A stretch of DNA of 64,000 bases, taken from positions 20,949,883 through 21,013,882 of the forward strand of contig NC_088789.1 of assembly GCF_949628265.1 (NCBI RefSeq), in the 5' to 3' direction. Source of the DNA: Cloeon dipterum. Its lineage: Eukaryota; Arthropoda; Insecta; Ephemeroptera; Baetidae. A program made the position numbers and the translations under genes. Shown here piece by piece: positions 12,498 through 26,373 of the stretch. Within the stretch, counting starts at the first letter, position 1. Every line of letters begins with the position of its first letter. The notes under the pieces are model-generated. The model did no database searches and was not told the DNA's origin. It was given only the letters and a program-made list of their open reading frames with translations.

Positions 12498-15400
12498 TTA
12501 CAATCCCGTGGGAGGAACTTGAACGTAACGGTAAATGTAGAGGCGGTAGTCCTTGGAGGCGAGCACGACGGAGCCGTCGTCCATGAGGGCGACGTCGAAG
12601 CACTGCGCGTGCTTCACCTTGGACTCGAGCGCCGACACCAGCTGCCCGTCCTGCGTGAAGATGGTCAGGTTGAAGTTGTTGTGGTTGTCGGCGATCAGGA
12701 TCTCGCCCGACAGGTTGATGCCCACGCCGATGGGGTAGTTGGTGATGCCTTCGCCGCCAATCTGCCGCAGGTATGTGCCCTCGTAGTTGAAAACCTTGAC
12801 GCAGTGTGCGCGGTTGTCGCTGATGAAGATCTCCTGCTTGTCGTTAACCACCACTCCGTTTGGAAACTCGAGGTGCTTTGAGCAGCCGAACTTCTGCAGC
12901 ACGTTGCCCGCTTGGTCAAAGATAATCACGCGCATCACCTAAAAAGAAAATAATGTTATTATTACTGACAACTTAATAAGCTTTGCAGGTATTTAAAAAA
13001 TACAAATTATTTAAATAATAATTTAAAAAAGCTACAAATCTGGCCTTAAGCTAGAATTTCAAACGATTTAGGTTGTCTGTAGTAGGGTTTAGGTGGTTTA
13101 AAATTGCATGATTTGTATTTTAGCTGGGAAGGAAAAATATTAATGAACAACGGTATGGTGTATTACCAAAAGCGAGTCTAAATTTGTTTAACTTCAACAA
13201 GGAAAGAGATAAAAGAGCTAAAAATACCTTGCACTCAACGACGACAATGCGGCCCTTGTTGTCAACGGTAACGCCTCTGGGGTGCTGCAGGATGTTGGCG
13301 CCGAATTTGCGCACAAACTGGCCGTACTGGTTGTAGATCTGTATCTGGTGGGTGGGTGAGCGCTCAGTGACGATGATGTCGCCTGAGGGCTTGACAACAG
13401 CCACCCTGTTGGGGTAGAGGAGCTGTCCGTCACGCTTTCCGCACTCGCCGAATTGGAATTTGAAGCGGCCCTCCTTGTCAAAGATCTGGATGCGGTGGTT
13501 GTTGGTGTCAGCCACTATGATGTCGTTCTGCGCGTTAACGGCAACACCGCTAGGCTCGGTGAACTGGCCCTCCATGACGCCGAATTCGCCGAATTTGCAG
13601 TGGTAGATCATTTTCTGGCGTTTGATCTGCGATTTCGGCGGGAAGATGGTGGTCGACATGAGTTTGGAGGTCAGCTCGAGCGGGTCCGAATTGAGGAATT
13701 GCGAGGCAGGTGTCGGTGGCGCGTCCGCGTGGTGGAAAATGCTGTCTGAGCCACCGTTTGACCACTTCTGGTAGGGGTCAAGGCCAGTGTTGCCACCGCC
13801 GACGCCGTTGTTCAGGTTCAACTCACCGCCAAACGAGCTCGAGGTGAGAATGTTGCCCGTGCCGTAGGAGCTGACGCTGCCTCCGACAAACGGCTTGTGC
13901 AGCGAGTCACCAAACAGGCTGCTCGTGTACGCCTTGTCCAGCACCGACGACTGCATCAGGCCAGCAGAGTTGAGGCTGTTGAGCGACGATGTGCTCGACG
14001 TGCTGGCCAGCGACGAGCCACCGCCGCCGTTCAGATGCGCACCGATGACGGACAGGTTGGCCGCCGTCGGTCGCGCAATTGGCGCCATCTTGCCTGGCGC
14101 CAACGCCATGTCTGCGTTGCGCACGTAGCCGAATGTGTTGCGCACGCCAACTTGGATGGCCTGGTAGTTGGACACGAACTCGAGGTCGCACACTGACTGC
14201 TGCAGCGACTCCGGGTTGAACGCCATCAGCGTGTGCATCTTCTGGTCCAGAAGCTTCTTAAACATGAGCAGCTCTGTAGTCTGGCCCTGCTTGAGCATGC
14301 GCTCCAGGAAGTCGCACGTCTGGTACAGCTTGTCCACCTGTTGGCCAAAAGCAGCGACGGGTCAATAATTTTTGATTTTACCAGCCCAAAAGGTTCGACA
14401 CTTAAAAGATTGTTACACCAGAGTTAAAAATTACTTGTTACTGGAGTAAGAAAAAAATTGAATGAGTGCCAAGGAAATGGGAAATATTTGAGTATTTCTG
14501 GGATTTACTACTGGCTGCCCAATGTCAGAGATGGCAAAAGGAGGTTAATTGAATTGAGCGACTCGAATCGGTCAATTAGCTAAATGGGCTGGTTTTCGCA
14601 CTTTCCCAGCTGCTTAAGAGACAAATGTCTGCAGTTCAAATAAAAAACCTTTGTGTAGGGAGATGAAAAGATGTTAACATTGGGCCCAAGCTCATCTGTG
14701 GCCACTTGGGCCCGATGTTATTGGGACTCGGTGAGCTCATAGCCCACGTAATGCGCTGAGCAGAGGTTAAATAAAGATTAATTGAGAAAACGCACCTTGT
14801 CTTGACACTTTTGGGTAGAGACGGACTGCGTCACGGACTTGTTGCTGAAGACGGACTCAAGCTCCTTAAGCAGCTCTTGTTTCCGCTCCTCCAACATCGA
14901 AGTGTAGAACTGGAAGGTCTCATTGATTTCGTTCTGCGCCTTGTGGTGCTGCAGTTGCAGTCGCTGCGTGTCGTACTCGACCGTCTTGAGCACGTTGCGC
15001 AGGTCGGACGCTTTGCCCTTGGCCTCTTGCACCAGTTGGGTCACGTATTCCACGTGCTTGGCGGCCGCGTCGCTGATGTGCTCCGTCTCGTGGCCTGGGT
15101 GTTCCAGGGCAGAGCACTCGGAACACACTGGCATACTGCACGAGCGGCAGTACAGCTTCAGTTGCTCGCTTTTGTGTCTGGGGCAGTTGACCACCTGCAA
15201 CATAAGCGCGGTTGAAAACTGATCTCACTTGTGGCTTTTAAAGGATAAATATAGCTCACAAGAAAAAATGTTTCCAGAAGATGAATGACAGTTTTTAATT
15301 TTAATTGGTTATACATGACTGCAATGCCTGACGATTTAGGAAAATTGTTTGAAAAGGAAGATGTTTCTTTAGTAGTTTAAAACAAATTAGTAAAGAAGAA

Positions 15401-17582
15401 GGAAAATGGATATTTAAAATTTACCCTTCTTTCTGATTTTATTTTAACTAACTAATACCTTTTATAATTTCTTCTGTTTAAAATATTAATTATTCCTTTC
15501 TGGTTTTTACCATTTTAGTTTTAAAATATTTTAACAGAAAATCCCAATCCTTCCATTTGAAATTGAATTAACTTCCCTAATTCGATTGTTATTAACTGAC
15601 TAATTAATTGTAAAATTGATCATTTAAAAGAGCAGCTCTCCAGTCTGGAAAGCCACAACATGGTGCATTCCTAGCGGTGTTTGATTTGCGGTGGCGGCGA
15701 CGACCTTGCGGTCGCTGACAGGACAGGAAGGCAGACCGGCCGAAATTCGTCTGTTGCATTTGGCAAAATGGTCTTAATCGCCTGCAACAACTACTGTGAT
15801 TGATCGCTAGGCGAAAATGTGATAAATCGAGGCGGGCCGGAATCAATTATCATCGCGTTATTTCCGACGGTCGTTCTCTCGGTCTGTTTGCTCTGTCGGC
15901 ACTCGAGGTGTGTGTGTACTTTTCCTTTCGAGACAAGAACATTCCATTATTATGTCAGTGGCCCAAAAGCCGTGCGGCTCGTCGAACAAAAAAATCTGCT
16001 ACAGACGTAAGCTTTCAATCACCGTGAAAACTTGTGCAGCACGCACGGCCGCTGTTTTTGCCACTTTTTCGCTCAAATTTTACGGTTTGCTGCACAGGAA
16101 GCAGGCGAATTTGGCTCTTATCTCGGGTATCCGCCGAGTTAAATATAACCAGCGGGCAAATTTTCGCACTGCGCGCTTCAATCGGCTTAGCAACTTCTTA
16201 AGTTCCAATTCGTTTGGACCGAGAGAGGAAGCGAAAAGCAAATGTGCGAACAAATCATTTGGCGCGACAGGAGGACGCGAAGAGCGAGAGAAAAAAATAA
16301 ATCTGGCATCCGCTGGCGCGATAAATCTTATTGTTTCAGCTGGATCTAGGAAATAAATTGGCACTTGAGCAGCGAAACGGACTGATCCAATTAAACAGCG
16401 TTTCCGTTGACAGTTAATGGGATTTTCCAGTTGTCAGATAAAAGTAATCCCGAAAATATGACAAGTTGTATGGCTGGGCCTGAGCTCTTTTGTACAAAAT
16501 CGGTAATTAGGATTCAATGGCAAATTACGGAAGGCAAATTTAGATTTAGAGGCCATTTTCTAAGTATGCTGAATCATTTGCATAATAAATTTAAAACTAT
16601 GTGAAAGATAAGCGTAATTTTGGAAAGCTTTGTTTTTTATTTCAAGGTAACTATTCTAAGACTAAAAGGTGCGGGCTTTATTTTTATACCGCTCGTTATA
16701 TATGTTTCACTGCTGGTATTAATTCGTATTAGAACGGACAATGTGTTGGTCAATTTCTTGCATGAGACTTGATAAAATTTGATATGACCTACAAAAAACT
16801 TCCAAATTTTTCTGTCCTTCTTTCAATAAAAATGAGTCAAATTTATGAAAAAAAAACAGTTGGCTGCAAAGAACAAAAATTGTTAAAAAAAATAGTTCCT
16901 AACATTATTGTAACGTTGAGTGTAGCGAAATCAAATTATGAAGTTTTAATTGGTATTAAAATATCATTTTTCTGGCTTCTGTTCAAATAAAAAATGAGCA
17001 TTTTTGAAAATTCGATCAAATTTATCATTTTGCTCTTGTTTAGAGCTATACTGAAAAGGGAAAGGCACCGACCTTGTCCTTCCTGGGCTCGTCCTTGCCC
17101 TCGAGGCTGACGACGCGGTGGCCCTCGAAGCAGTGCATGAACTGGTGCGCCATGACGCAGTTTCCGCACAGCAAATTGGCGCAGTCGAGGCAACGTCCGA
17201 CGGCTTGCGAGTCTCTGCTCTTGCAGCCGGTGCACGCGCGGCTCTGCGGCTGGGGCGGCTGCGGGGGAGACGGTTGATGCGGGGGCGGCTCCGACTCGAT
17301 GATGCCGAGGTCGGACAGCAGCTCAGTGATGCCGCGGGGCAGGAGTTGCGATTCGCAGCAGCAGTCGCTCTTATCACAGCCGGCCTCCGGACATCGGGGA
17401 CTGCTGTGACCGGACGCGCTGCTTTCGCTGACCGTGCGGCTCGACGAGGTGCTGCTTCCTTCTTCGGTGCTGCTGAACGCTGAAGATTTCTTCAGCTGCT
17501 GGTGCTCGGACGCGGGCTTCAGGTGCTCTTTGCTTTCAAACAGATTTGCTGTCGATTCGGGCGTCAATGTGGGCGAGGCCAT
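12498..17582 (-). CDS. brat: Brain tumor (Brat), TRIM-NHL translational repressor
   Basis: Four coding exons on the minus strand, all phase 0: 17582-17073, 15194-14796, 14337-13228 and 12938-12498 (stop included), 819 aa. Residues 117-155 form B-box 1 (C-x2-C ... C-x2-C ... H), 174-213 B-box 2 (NCPRHK start), about 215-330 the B-box C-terminal coiled coil, then a low-complexity Ser/Gly linker. About 545-819 is the six-bladed NHL propeller, nearly identical to Drosophila Brat (for example KFGEFGVMEGQFTEPSGVAV). There is no RING finger, as in fly Brat. Family knowledge: Brat binds UGUU-type motifs through its NHL domain, acts with Pumilio and Nanos, represses growth and directs neuroblast daughter fate. 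The chosen ATG (17580-17582) follows a splice acceptor at 17602, so a non-coding 5' exon lies upstream. It is shorter than fly Brat (about 1037 aa) because the linkers lack poly-Gln. Confidence 0.97.
14476..14690. repeat. Dispersed repeat, copy 1 (brat intron)
   Basis: Aligns with 48750-48960 in the same plus-strand orientation. The best-kept core is 'gctgcccaatgtcagag' at 14515-14530, followed by '(a/t)tggcaaa'. Further shared blocks are 'gggctgg', 'tttcgcac', 'aatgtctg' and 'ttcaaataaaa/ttcaataaaa'. Confidence 0.65.
14676..14719. repeat. 15-bp inverted repeat (hairpin)
   Basis: Arm aacattgggcccaag (14676-14690) pairs with cttgggcccgatgtt (14705-14719), with one mismatch and a 14-nt loop. 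It abuts the end of the dispersed repeat and may be its terminus. Confidence 0.7.
15195..17072 (-). other. brat intron 2 (1.9 kb)
   Basis: Separates B-box 1 from B-box 2 exons. ORFs of up to 148 codons occur near 15910-16356 on both strands, but they show no protein-like features. No other feature recognised. Confidence 0.7.
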
Positions 17583-17584
17583 TT

Positions 17585-17599
17585 TCAAGCCACCAACAT
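17585..17599 (-). promoter_or_regulatory. Five-codon upstream ORF just before the brat start
   Basis: In the 5' UTR part of this exon an ATG at 17597-17599 opens ATG TTG GTG GCT TGA. Its stop ends two bases before the brat ATG. Such a short, closely spaced uORF could lower or tune initiation at the main start. Confidence 0.55.
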
Positions 17600-18889
17600 G
17601 CCTGCAACAATGCAATAAAAAAGCGTCAGCCCAAGCGTGACATAACCATGCTTTATTTATTTCGTTTCCATCCTAGCCGGGCGTACTGACGCCGCCGCCG
17701 CTCGCTTTTAATTGCGACAACATGCGTGACCGATTTACGATCCCATTCCATCTATCTCACCCGAATTATTGTTTCTAGCGCCAGCCAGCGCGGGCAGTGC
17801 TACAGAAAATAATTGTTTGCTATAAATAACTGCACTATTTTTAACAATTAAGAAGGGATTGACAGTAGAACGTCGACACTTAGATTTCATTTCCTTCCAA
17901 AGAATAAAAGCAAAATATTCAATTTTGTAAAGTGGGATTTTAAGATTTCATTATGAGCGTCATAAATATTTTAGCAATTTCGCCGATTTCAAGTCTCACA
18001 GGGTGAGCGGTGAGCCTCTTTCACGCCCCTTTTGCCAGTCGGTCCCGTGATAATAAAAGTATAATGAAATTTTCGTCGCGATCCCTTCGTGCGAAAGATG
18101 TTTATTGTGCTGCTGTTCGCCTTTTTCATTTTATTACGCTACTTTCGTTGCAAATCCTTTCAAGTTCGCCGAGCGTGAAACTTATTTTCGGATGCTGCGG
18201 GCGAGGAAATGCCATAATTCTCCAATTGTTACGCCAGCACCGGTTCAAAGATTTCATTATCTTTGACGTCACTGAGCCAATCAATTATTAGCTCGCAGGA
18301 GCAGCAGCAGTGCCTCTGCTGAATCACAAAATTATTGCTCCTCCGACGTAAGGACAAACTTTGTCAGGAAGGAGGCTATTATTAGCGACAGTTTCATCTT
18401 GATGTTGGAATAACACTCCAATTAATTGCTAAGGGAAAAAATGGTGCGCTTATCAGCACCTTTTGGCACATTTAGTACTCGCGGAGAAATTTATTTTCAA
18501 GGAAAACGTTGTGCTTGAAATTAGTTTTAAAACCGGCCCATAAAACCAGTTAATGTCGCAAATTTTTATCTTAAATCGCTAAAGCACGATTTGGATTGGA
18601 GCAATCTGAATCGGTTTGGTTTCAAGTTGAGAGGCGTCGTTTACGGGTCGTTATTCACACGTGCCGTATGAGATGTTGGTGGAAGGCAGCTCGTTAGTTA
18701 TATCGGATCGGAAATAAAGCCGCCTTATAAAAATAATCACATCATACACGACGGACGGCTTTCAAAACGAGAGGGAGTGCGGGATATTTTTGGAGAGCGC
18801 GCGGCGCCAGTGGAAGAAATATTGTTGGGAAGTAGTTAGTTGAGCAATAATGCTCCAAATATAGACATCGTGCGCACTACGAATTCGAG

Positions 18890-18920
18890 CGAGCGAGAGA
18901 GAGAGAGAAAAAAAAGGGCA
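18890..18920. repeat. GAGA tract followed by poly-A
   Basis: A 'gagcgagcgaga...' run of GA repeats passes into an A tract. It could bind GAGA factor, and could equally be a neutral microsatellite. Confidence 0.7.
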
Positions 18921-21900
18921 GCTGCCGCTGAATTATTCCGAAGCGCACGCAGATGATCAGGAGCGCGCAATAAATTCCAGTGGCTTCATAAATTACGCAG
19001 CTTTTGTTGCCAGGCGGGGGCAATCGATACAGAAAAAGCAAAAAAAATCATCAACATCAGCCGCCGCCGCCGCCGACTACTTCCTCAAATATTTTTTCCC
19101 CGACAGTGACGTCATCGAAAGTCTGTGAATCGGCTCCATTCACTGGCTTGCTGCTGCTGCACCGCGTCCATGATCTTTTCAGTCCCCCTGCGCGTGGAGC
19201 AGCCCGCACGCAAAGGGGGAAAATAGAGCCGTCGTCTGACTGAGTACTTGCACTGAGAGTTTTCAGCCGGTCGATTGTTTGGTAAATCTTTGGCGATGAC
19301 GAGAGCTTTTGTGCAGGGTTATTTTTTATTTAAAAATAAGGCAAAAAAATGCGCACAGTGCGACAATAAATATTTTGAAAATGCCCTGAAAGGTTGGAGC
19401 AAAAGCCGAAATCCCCTCGGCATGTGTCATCGCAGGGGTGGCGGAAAAGACAGCGGAAATCCCGGTGATGAGCTCCGGGCTGCTCAATTTCCAGCACTCA
19501 GCGGCCGACGAGCCCCTCGCGGGCGGTGTCAGGGGTTAGTGCCCGCCCGCCTACTCACCCGGCCTCGGCCATCGCGAATTCTGACATTTAATTTTTGGCA
19601 TTTCCCGCGACGCACAACACAAATGCCAGTCGGCCGACCGCGGCGACGTGACTCACCCCGAATTTGCGGTGTGAGTGCTGATAAAGAAGAGGCTTTCTTT
19701 GTGATACAAAGCAAGCAGAGAAAATACAAGTGATGAAGTCATCTAATAATCAGAGCTTTAAAGTGCGCTCCACTTTCGGCCAGATAGCCTGGCGCTATTT
19801 ATAAAAAAGGGCTGCAAAATGCACGCAACAGAGGCGAGCGCGCGCGCGGTCTGGGCAGGAAGGGAATTCGCCACGGTCGAAAGTTCATTGCCCGCCCCGT
19901 GCGCGTGAACTCAGTGGTTCGCCAGTCTGTCGCTCGGTTGGCCCAACTTGGGGTAGCTCTCGATTTTCGCCCCGACATCCACGCGATAACGACTGTTTTA
20001 TCAAGAGGAAATTTAACACTAAACTTCGTCTCGATTATCTCGGCCATGTGATAGCCGTTTGTTTTTTGCTCTTATCTTTTTAGATTTGTTTTGATAGACT
20101 TTCCGCATTTCCAGGACGAGATCAAATTAATTTATTTCGTAATGTAAATATCTCGCAGCGAAAGTTACTGCGTAATATTTCCTAATGGGGGAGAGTTGGC
20201 CACCAGCATAAAATCGAACAGAGGGAAATGCAACCCGCAAGCAACTTTTGAATGTTTTGCTCTGTGGGTTGCAAAAAGTTGGGTAACATGTAGGGCTGCC
20301 GTGCGCTGTTGCGGTTTCCAATCTGGCAAAAGGGTTTGGTCACCGTTTTGATCTTCTTTGTCATCAATTAGAATATGGTACGCAAACATTCGAGCAGCAG
20401 CGCAATTGAGCTCGAAATCCAATTGAATGGACCTTTTCGACAAGGCCAACAAGAGCCAAAAGTGAACGTCCAGGCACGAGCCGCTTCGGAAAAAGGGCTA
20501 ACAGGTTGCTTAGCGGGCAGAGATCAAAGTTGCCTGCCTGCTCTCTCTCACTCTTTCACATATTAAAAATACATCCAAATAATCTCTCGTGTTTATAATT
20601 CACTGCAAATGTTTACCCAGAACCGATATAATAAAAGTGTGCACGTCAAAGCGAAAGGGTTGAATGGCACACGAGGCTCGAAAAGCAATAAATTATCCAG
20701 CCAATAAATTCGAAATTCGTTGAAGAGGCCCTTTTGGCCGGCTTCAAAAAGCAGCCTTTGAAGTGGGGTGGGCCGAAGAGGTAGCAAAAAAAGCGAAACA
20801 ACTAAAAGACCAGTGCCGCAGCACTTGTGCTCTCGCGAACACACACACCAAATTAATTCCACTGTTTCCGAGTTACACCTCATTAATTTGCGTAGCGGCG
20901 TCGACGTCCTCCTCCGCTGCGCCAGAATTGACGACGTGAAAAGAGGATTCAGAGGCTCTGGGATTTAGAAGTGGGAAATGGACCGAAATCCGGATTAAAC
21001 GCGACAAAAATAACAAAGGCTTCAACAGGAATCGACATTGACGTATATTATGTAATAGAAGTGCTTGCGAAATTCCGGACTTTTCATCCAGCCTGTGGTA
21101 AATACCATTAATCCCATTGATTTAACATGAAAATGCGGATTCAAAAACTCTTCTCTAATGGAACTTCAAAAAATAAAAAAGATCAAAAGGGTGAGTTTTT
21201 TGGTCAGGTTGTATCGTTTGCAGCAAATAGTGCCGAAATGTTTGTTTGGTGAAGCCCAGGAAAAGCTTTGCGTCTACGTCAAAAATCGCGCCTCGACGCA
21301 GCAGTCGAATAGGATTAAATCGCGGAAAAGTGGCAAAAAGTGCGCGTGGCGCGGCCCGACGGAGTTTATTTCGAGTCTCTCTCTCGCTCTCTCGCAGCGA
21401 GGGAAACGTGGTGCAGTGCGCAACAGCCTGCGAGCGGGCGGGCGGCGAGAGTCCGCGCCAGTAAAATTGCTTGTTACAATATGCGCTCTCACGAGTGCTG
21501 TCACCATGGAAACGCAGCCAGATCAATGAGTGGTCCCGGCAAGCAAGGTCTAGGTCGTCGCACACACGAACCCACGGAGCCGCCGCCGCCGCCGCCAGCA
21601 CAGCGATGCGATAATATTTACAGCCATCCGCTCGCTCTCTCCTGCGCTGCCCTCCTGTTTCGACACCTCGCGCAACCGGCACGCGCCAAAGTGCACGTCG
21701 GGGCCGCGCGAGGGGTGCCAGGGGCCCATCAAGGGGCGGATATGTGAATGTCTCAAAATACATTGAAAAATCTCGATTACGGGCTGGATTTAGAGAGAAA
21801 CGGGAAAATTATAATTTAAGGTATACACAACACAAAACCGCCACAGGTAGGGCAATAAAATCAGATAATAAGATATCTTGCTAGCAAAAAATGGAGTTCC

Positions 21901-24900
21901 TGCTCAGGTAAACGATCGGTTTTGACTCTGATGCTGTGGGGAGGGTTTTTAGGTGGATTGCTCGAGGGGGTATGCTAGGTGAAGGCCAAATCGGCATAAA
22001 ATTACAAAGATCTTTTGAAGCAGCACTAAAGGGGTACACAATGGTCGGGGGCAATGTTCTTTGGAGATAAATTTTATATAGCGTTTTAAGCGTCAAGTAT
22101 TTTTAAGGGTTCTGGGTCCATGAAGCAGTTCAGCGGCTCAAATCTTGGTAGCATGGTAGCGAAAAATAAAATTTATCCACTACATTCGCTAAAGCCGTTA
22201 TAACAACAATAGACACGCCCTTACGTCCCCCTCGTTTTTAAATTTTTCTCTCTTGCCCAGAATTGTGCGGGCCCGTTTAGCTGCGTTTTTCACGTTAATG
22301 ACCAGGTTGAGTTGGCATTGGTGTGGCCCTTGAGACAGCTTGGAGCCCCAGTGACGAGGGCTCTCTCGGAATCGGACTTTTCGCCAGGTCTAGTTCAGTG
22401 AAAAAGCAGCAGCAGCGCAGCACCACTTTTCTTCTCTTGCCAGACAGAATGCTGAAGAGTGTGCGCGGTGATTTATGGTGGGAATACCGCCAGACTGGAA
22501 ATTTCAATTTCGGTGTACACGCTGCGGACTTTTCTGCCAGCGTTTGAAATAAATTAAAACCGACAGAGTGGCCTGGAGGTCGTTTGATCTCTCGGCGGCA
22601 ATTAGAGGGCTTTCATTCCGCCCTACAAGTTTAGAAGGGAAGGAACGAGAGAAAAATAGATTTCAGCTGAGACACAACTGCCGTTTTCGCAATTATACAA
22701 ATGAAAGAGCACGCGGATTATTATTTGCTCTTTAGCACGGTGGAATTAAATGCAAAATCGTGTAAAAGAAGAAGCAGTTCATTTGCATCATCAAAACTGA
22801 AACCAAGCAGCATATTTCACCACCATCTCCGCTTCGCTCTTCAGCTGAATTGCACAAAAACACTAACAAGCACTTTGCATTTCTCCGCAAAAAGAGCCTA
22901 CGGTCTGCCCTCCCTCTGGCTGCAAATTAACTAATTGGAGAAGTTTCGAGGTAATAATTCCAATTAGGCCCGACGGTCACGTCGCCTTCTTTTCAAACGC
23001 ACGGGTCCATTCAGCCAGGGGGAAATTTGAATTCGAATCACCCTCTCGCGCAGCAGTTCATTTCTATTCAGCGAAACCCGTTTCCGAAATGGAAAAGTAA
23101 GCAAGAAGGGGCGCACAAGCGCATTAAAAAAAATGTGCGGCCATTGTTCTGGATGCAACCAACCCCTTTAAAGGGCCCCGCTGAAGCACCGGAGCCATGC
23201 TTTAGCTGCACACGCACTCTGGAAAACAACTTCCGATTTTACGGATTCAAAACAAAACCCTTTCCCTCCGGCCGAGCGAAAAAACTAGACGACAGCTGCT
23301 CCGAGGTCAGACATAGGTGCAGGGGGCATTGGAAATTTGAAAGACTGTTTTGTTTCTGACATTGTTAGTTGATATTAATCTCGTCTATTTTGTAGAAAAA
23401 AAGAAACTGCTCCTTCTTTATTGTGGGAAATAGATGACTAATCATGAAATACATCATGATTTTCACGTGAATGAATTTAACCACGGGAAAAGCTTGCAGA
23501 TTAAATGGCGAAAGGGGCTTAAAAGGGCGAGGCTTTTCGCCCGGTCATTCGCAGGCAGTTCATTTTTTTCACATGTAAATGAAACGCTGTCGCACAACAA
23601 CTGCGCGTATTTGAAGAGCAGCGAGCGCGGAGCGGGTGCCGGGCCCAGAGCTGCAGCTGTCCCAGGTGCTGCCCGTGCCATTATGTGTGCTGGCGAGCGT
23701 GTTGTGTTTTTCCTTTCAGGCCCTTTTCCCCGGCCAGCCAGCGCAGATGTTCGTGAAAAGCAGAAGGTTGGCTGACGACGAAATTATTCCATTTCTAAAT
23801 GCTGTGCCGGCCGGCCGGCTGATAAACACAGGAGGCATCAGGTCAGACGGAACACCTTGCAAGGTGCCGTAATCGCTTGGACCTTGCGCGTTTTTCCTGC
23901 CGCACCGCACGAGCTGCGCTCGCTCGACACAATCGAATGGCCTCACGTATTCAAATCGCGTGCAGTAAAAGCGGCCGTAAAAAAGCGGCCGTTTTTTTTT
24001 ATATTTTTATTTTTCAAGTCTCGGTCGAGCATTTTCAGAAAACTCGCGTCGTAAAAAGTTCCAAGAAGTGTTGTTAAGAAGTGCTGACAGACGCGACGTA
24101 ATTAATCCGACGGCACTTTCGAAAATTGTCTTTCGAGTACCACACAGGGTGAGCGAAAACGAGCGAGTCAAGATGGGACGTAAATCTTGGCCGGAAGATT
24201 AAACAACGCCGCCCAAATGAGCACGGACAATTAAAAGCTTGGAGAGTCTGCGTGCGAAATGCTTAAAATCTCGTAATAATACATTATCTGACGGTTGTTT
24301 TATTAGGCTTTTGAGTAACGTGCCAGCGAGGCAGATTAGATGCCGAAACTCGTGTTAATTGCAATCTTTTTGCCATTCTGATAGCATCGTGTTTGTACAG
24401 CACAGCACACTTTCTTGCCGCGTTACAAATTATTTCGACATTCGCTTTGTGAATAGTCCATTGTTCGTCGGAATGATTAATATTTAAACGTGAATTATTA
24501 ACCTTGTCCTTTCCGGCCTAGCTCCCAAGGAATTGTAATTATTGTTGGTCGCAAACAACACAGTTGAATGAGCGCCACAAAAGGATTTTAAGCTTTATAT
24601 TTCGCAGAAAATCAATTAAGCTGAATCCGCATATCAAGGGCGCGGGGAAAACATTCTGACGAGAGTAAAAAGAAAAGGATGGCATCGTTCGCATTTCAGT
24701 TTAGTGTTTTTCTGCAGTACATAATATTTACAAGTAATTGCCAATTAAAAGTTGCACCCGATGCAAAACTCAGCGACGCAGGGAAATCGCATTAGCGCTG
24801 CGCAAAAGCTAAATTTCGCTAAGCCGATTTCTGCGTCACTGTCAGTCGGTTCGGAAGCGTGCACGCGCATGCAAAAACAATCCAATCAAAATCCACTCTC

Positions 24901-26354
24901 GAGCGAAAAGGGGTTCGTTAGTGGCGCATAATCGAGATGCAGCGTCTGCCGGCGGCGGCGGCGACGCTCTCATTGTGTGAGCGCTGCCGGCTGGGCTCGA
25001 GTGCCGCCAATCAGGCGGCGTGGGTGCAAAAATTTGCAAGTAATGAGCCTGCTCATCCGCACACATTGATTTGCGGGGGCGGATCGACGCGGCAGGCGGT
25101 CAACTCTATCGGCGGCTATAAGGGATTGCGAACAGCCGACCGACCGCTCTCAAGCACTTGTGTGTTGAACAGGTTGTTTTTTGGCAAACTCCGCCGCCGC
25201 CGCCGCCACGGAGCGAGAGCGAGCGCGTGTGTGCAGTGCAGCCGGGCCGGGGTTAACACTTCCGAGGAGGAGCACAAGGGGACGCTACCCCACATGCGAG
25301 ATAGCAAGCTTTCTTCCAATTTCCAGAGGCCCGGTGCGGAATGGGCCATTTTGAAGACTGGCGGCGGCGGAGGGTGCGAGAGAGTGAGGGCGCCGAGCAA
25401 CCTGTTTTCATGTCCAACTTTCCATAGAAAGAATGGCGGCTGCTCTCCGTCTCGACTATTGTTGGCCAAATGGCTTTATTTTGATTCATTCCTTTGATCC
25501 CATTCTCATTCAAATTGACCCGAAATACTTGTGGGCGATTTCTATTTTCGATGACGAGTTAAGTAAATTTCTTGTTTACGAGTTTTGCATTAAATTTATT
25601 CGCTGATTCTCTCAGCCGTCGCAGACTGGAGAAGAATCCAGAATGTGATAAACAAACAATTTTCCCTCGTGCCTGCAAATCTCTCGAGTTTCTCACTGTT
25701 GGGCGAGTGAGCACAGGCGCCTTTATTCCATAATCAGCAGTGTGGCGCGGTCGTTAAATAAATCAACTGCTCCCCATAAATCGCTGTGAATGGGCCTATT
25801 GTAAATATTGAGGTGGGCCGCGACGCGAGAGAAAGTCGCATCCCTGCGCTAGTTGAGAACTTCAAACAGTGAAAATTAGAAAACAAACAGACACACACTC
25901 ACAATGGCACTTCCCTCGGTCGAATTCGTTTTTAAAAAAACCGAAAAAAACACAGACAGCGAGCAAAGGAACGGGAACGCACGCGATAAGAATTAACAAC
26001 TTCGATATCAACGCGTCGCGGAGGAAAAGGGGCAGGTTGCCGTGCTATAAATGCATGTGTGTGGCGCCTTTTTGTATTTTCCTCAGATGCTCCTGAGCCA
26101 ACAATAGACGACGCGACACCGTCGTTTTTAAAATTTCCAAGCAGGCGGGACCCACATCCTTAGATTATCGCAACAGGGAGCATTGTTCTTCGCGTCCAAA
26201 ACACGCTCGGAACAATAAAAAAATATTCGAAGATAAAACGAGCAACAGGGGGACAATATCGTCTGCGCACCTCTTCAGCGGGGCGAGAAAAAAAAGAGTG
26301 CAAGTAGATCGGGTTTGCGTCGCGAAGAAGACAGCTTGAATACAGTTGCATGTT

Positions 26355-26373
26355 TGGGCGGGCGGGCGGGCGG
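26355..26373. repeat. GGGC tetranucleotide repeat
   Basis: Four to five GGGC units; a similar run is at 34074-34087. Confidence 0.85.

Larger units (their letters stand above)
14338..14795 (-). other. brat intron 3 (458 bp), holding a dispersed repeat
   Basis: Lies between coding exons 2 and 3 counted from the N-terminus. 14476-14690 matches a stretch in Ino80 intron 12. An inverted repeat (14676-14690 with 14705-14719) follows. Confidence 0.8.

Noticed and set aside
12459-12881. 140-codon plus-strand ORF
   Set aside because: Antisense of the brat NHL exon.
15910-16364. 148- and 94-codon ORFs in the brat intron
   Set aside because: Opposite-strand overlaps with no splice sites or family features.
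21155-21763. 202-codon minus-strand ORF
   Set aside because: Arg-rich, overlaps several ORFs on the other strand, no domains; typical of GC-rich non-coding DNA.
23970-23995. Tandem 'aagcggccgt' words
   Set aside because: Only two units; likely slippage.
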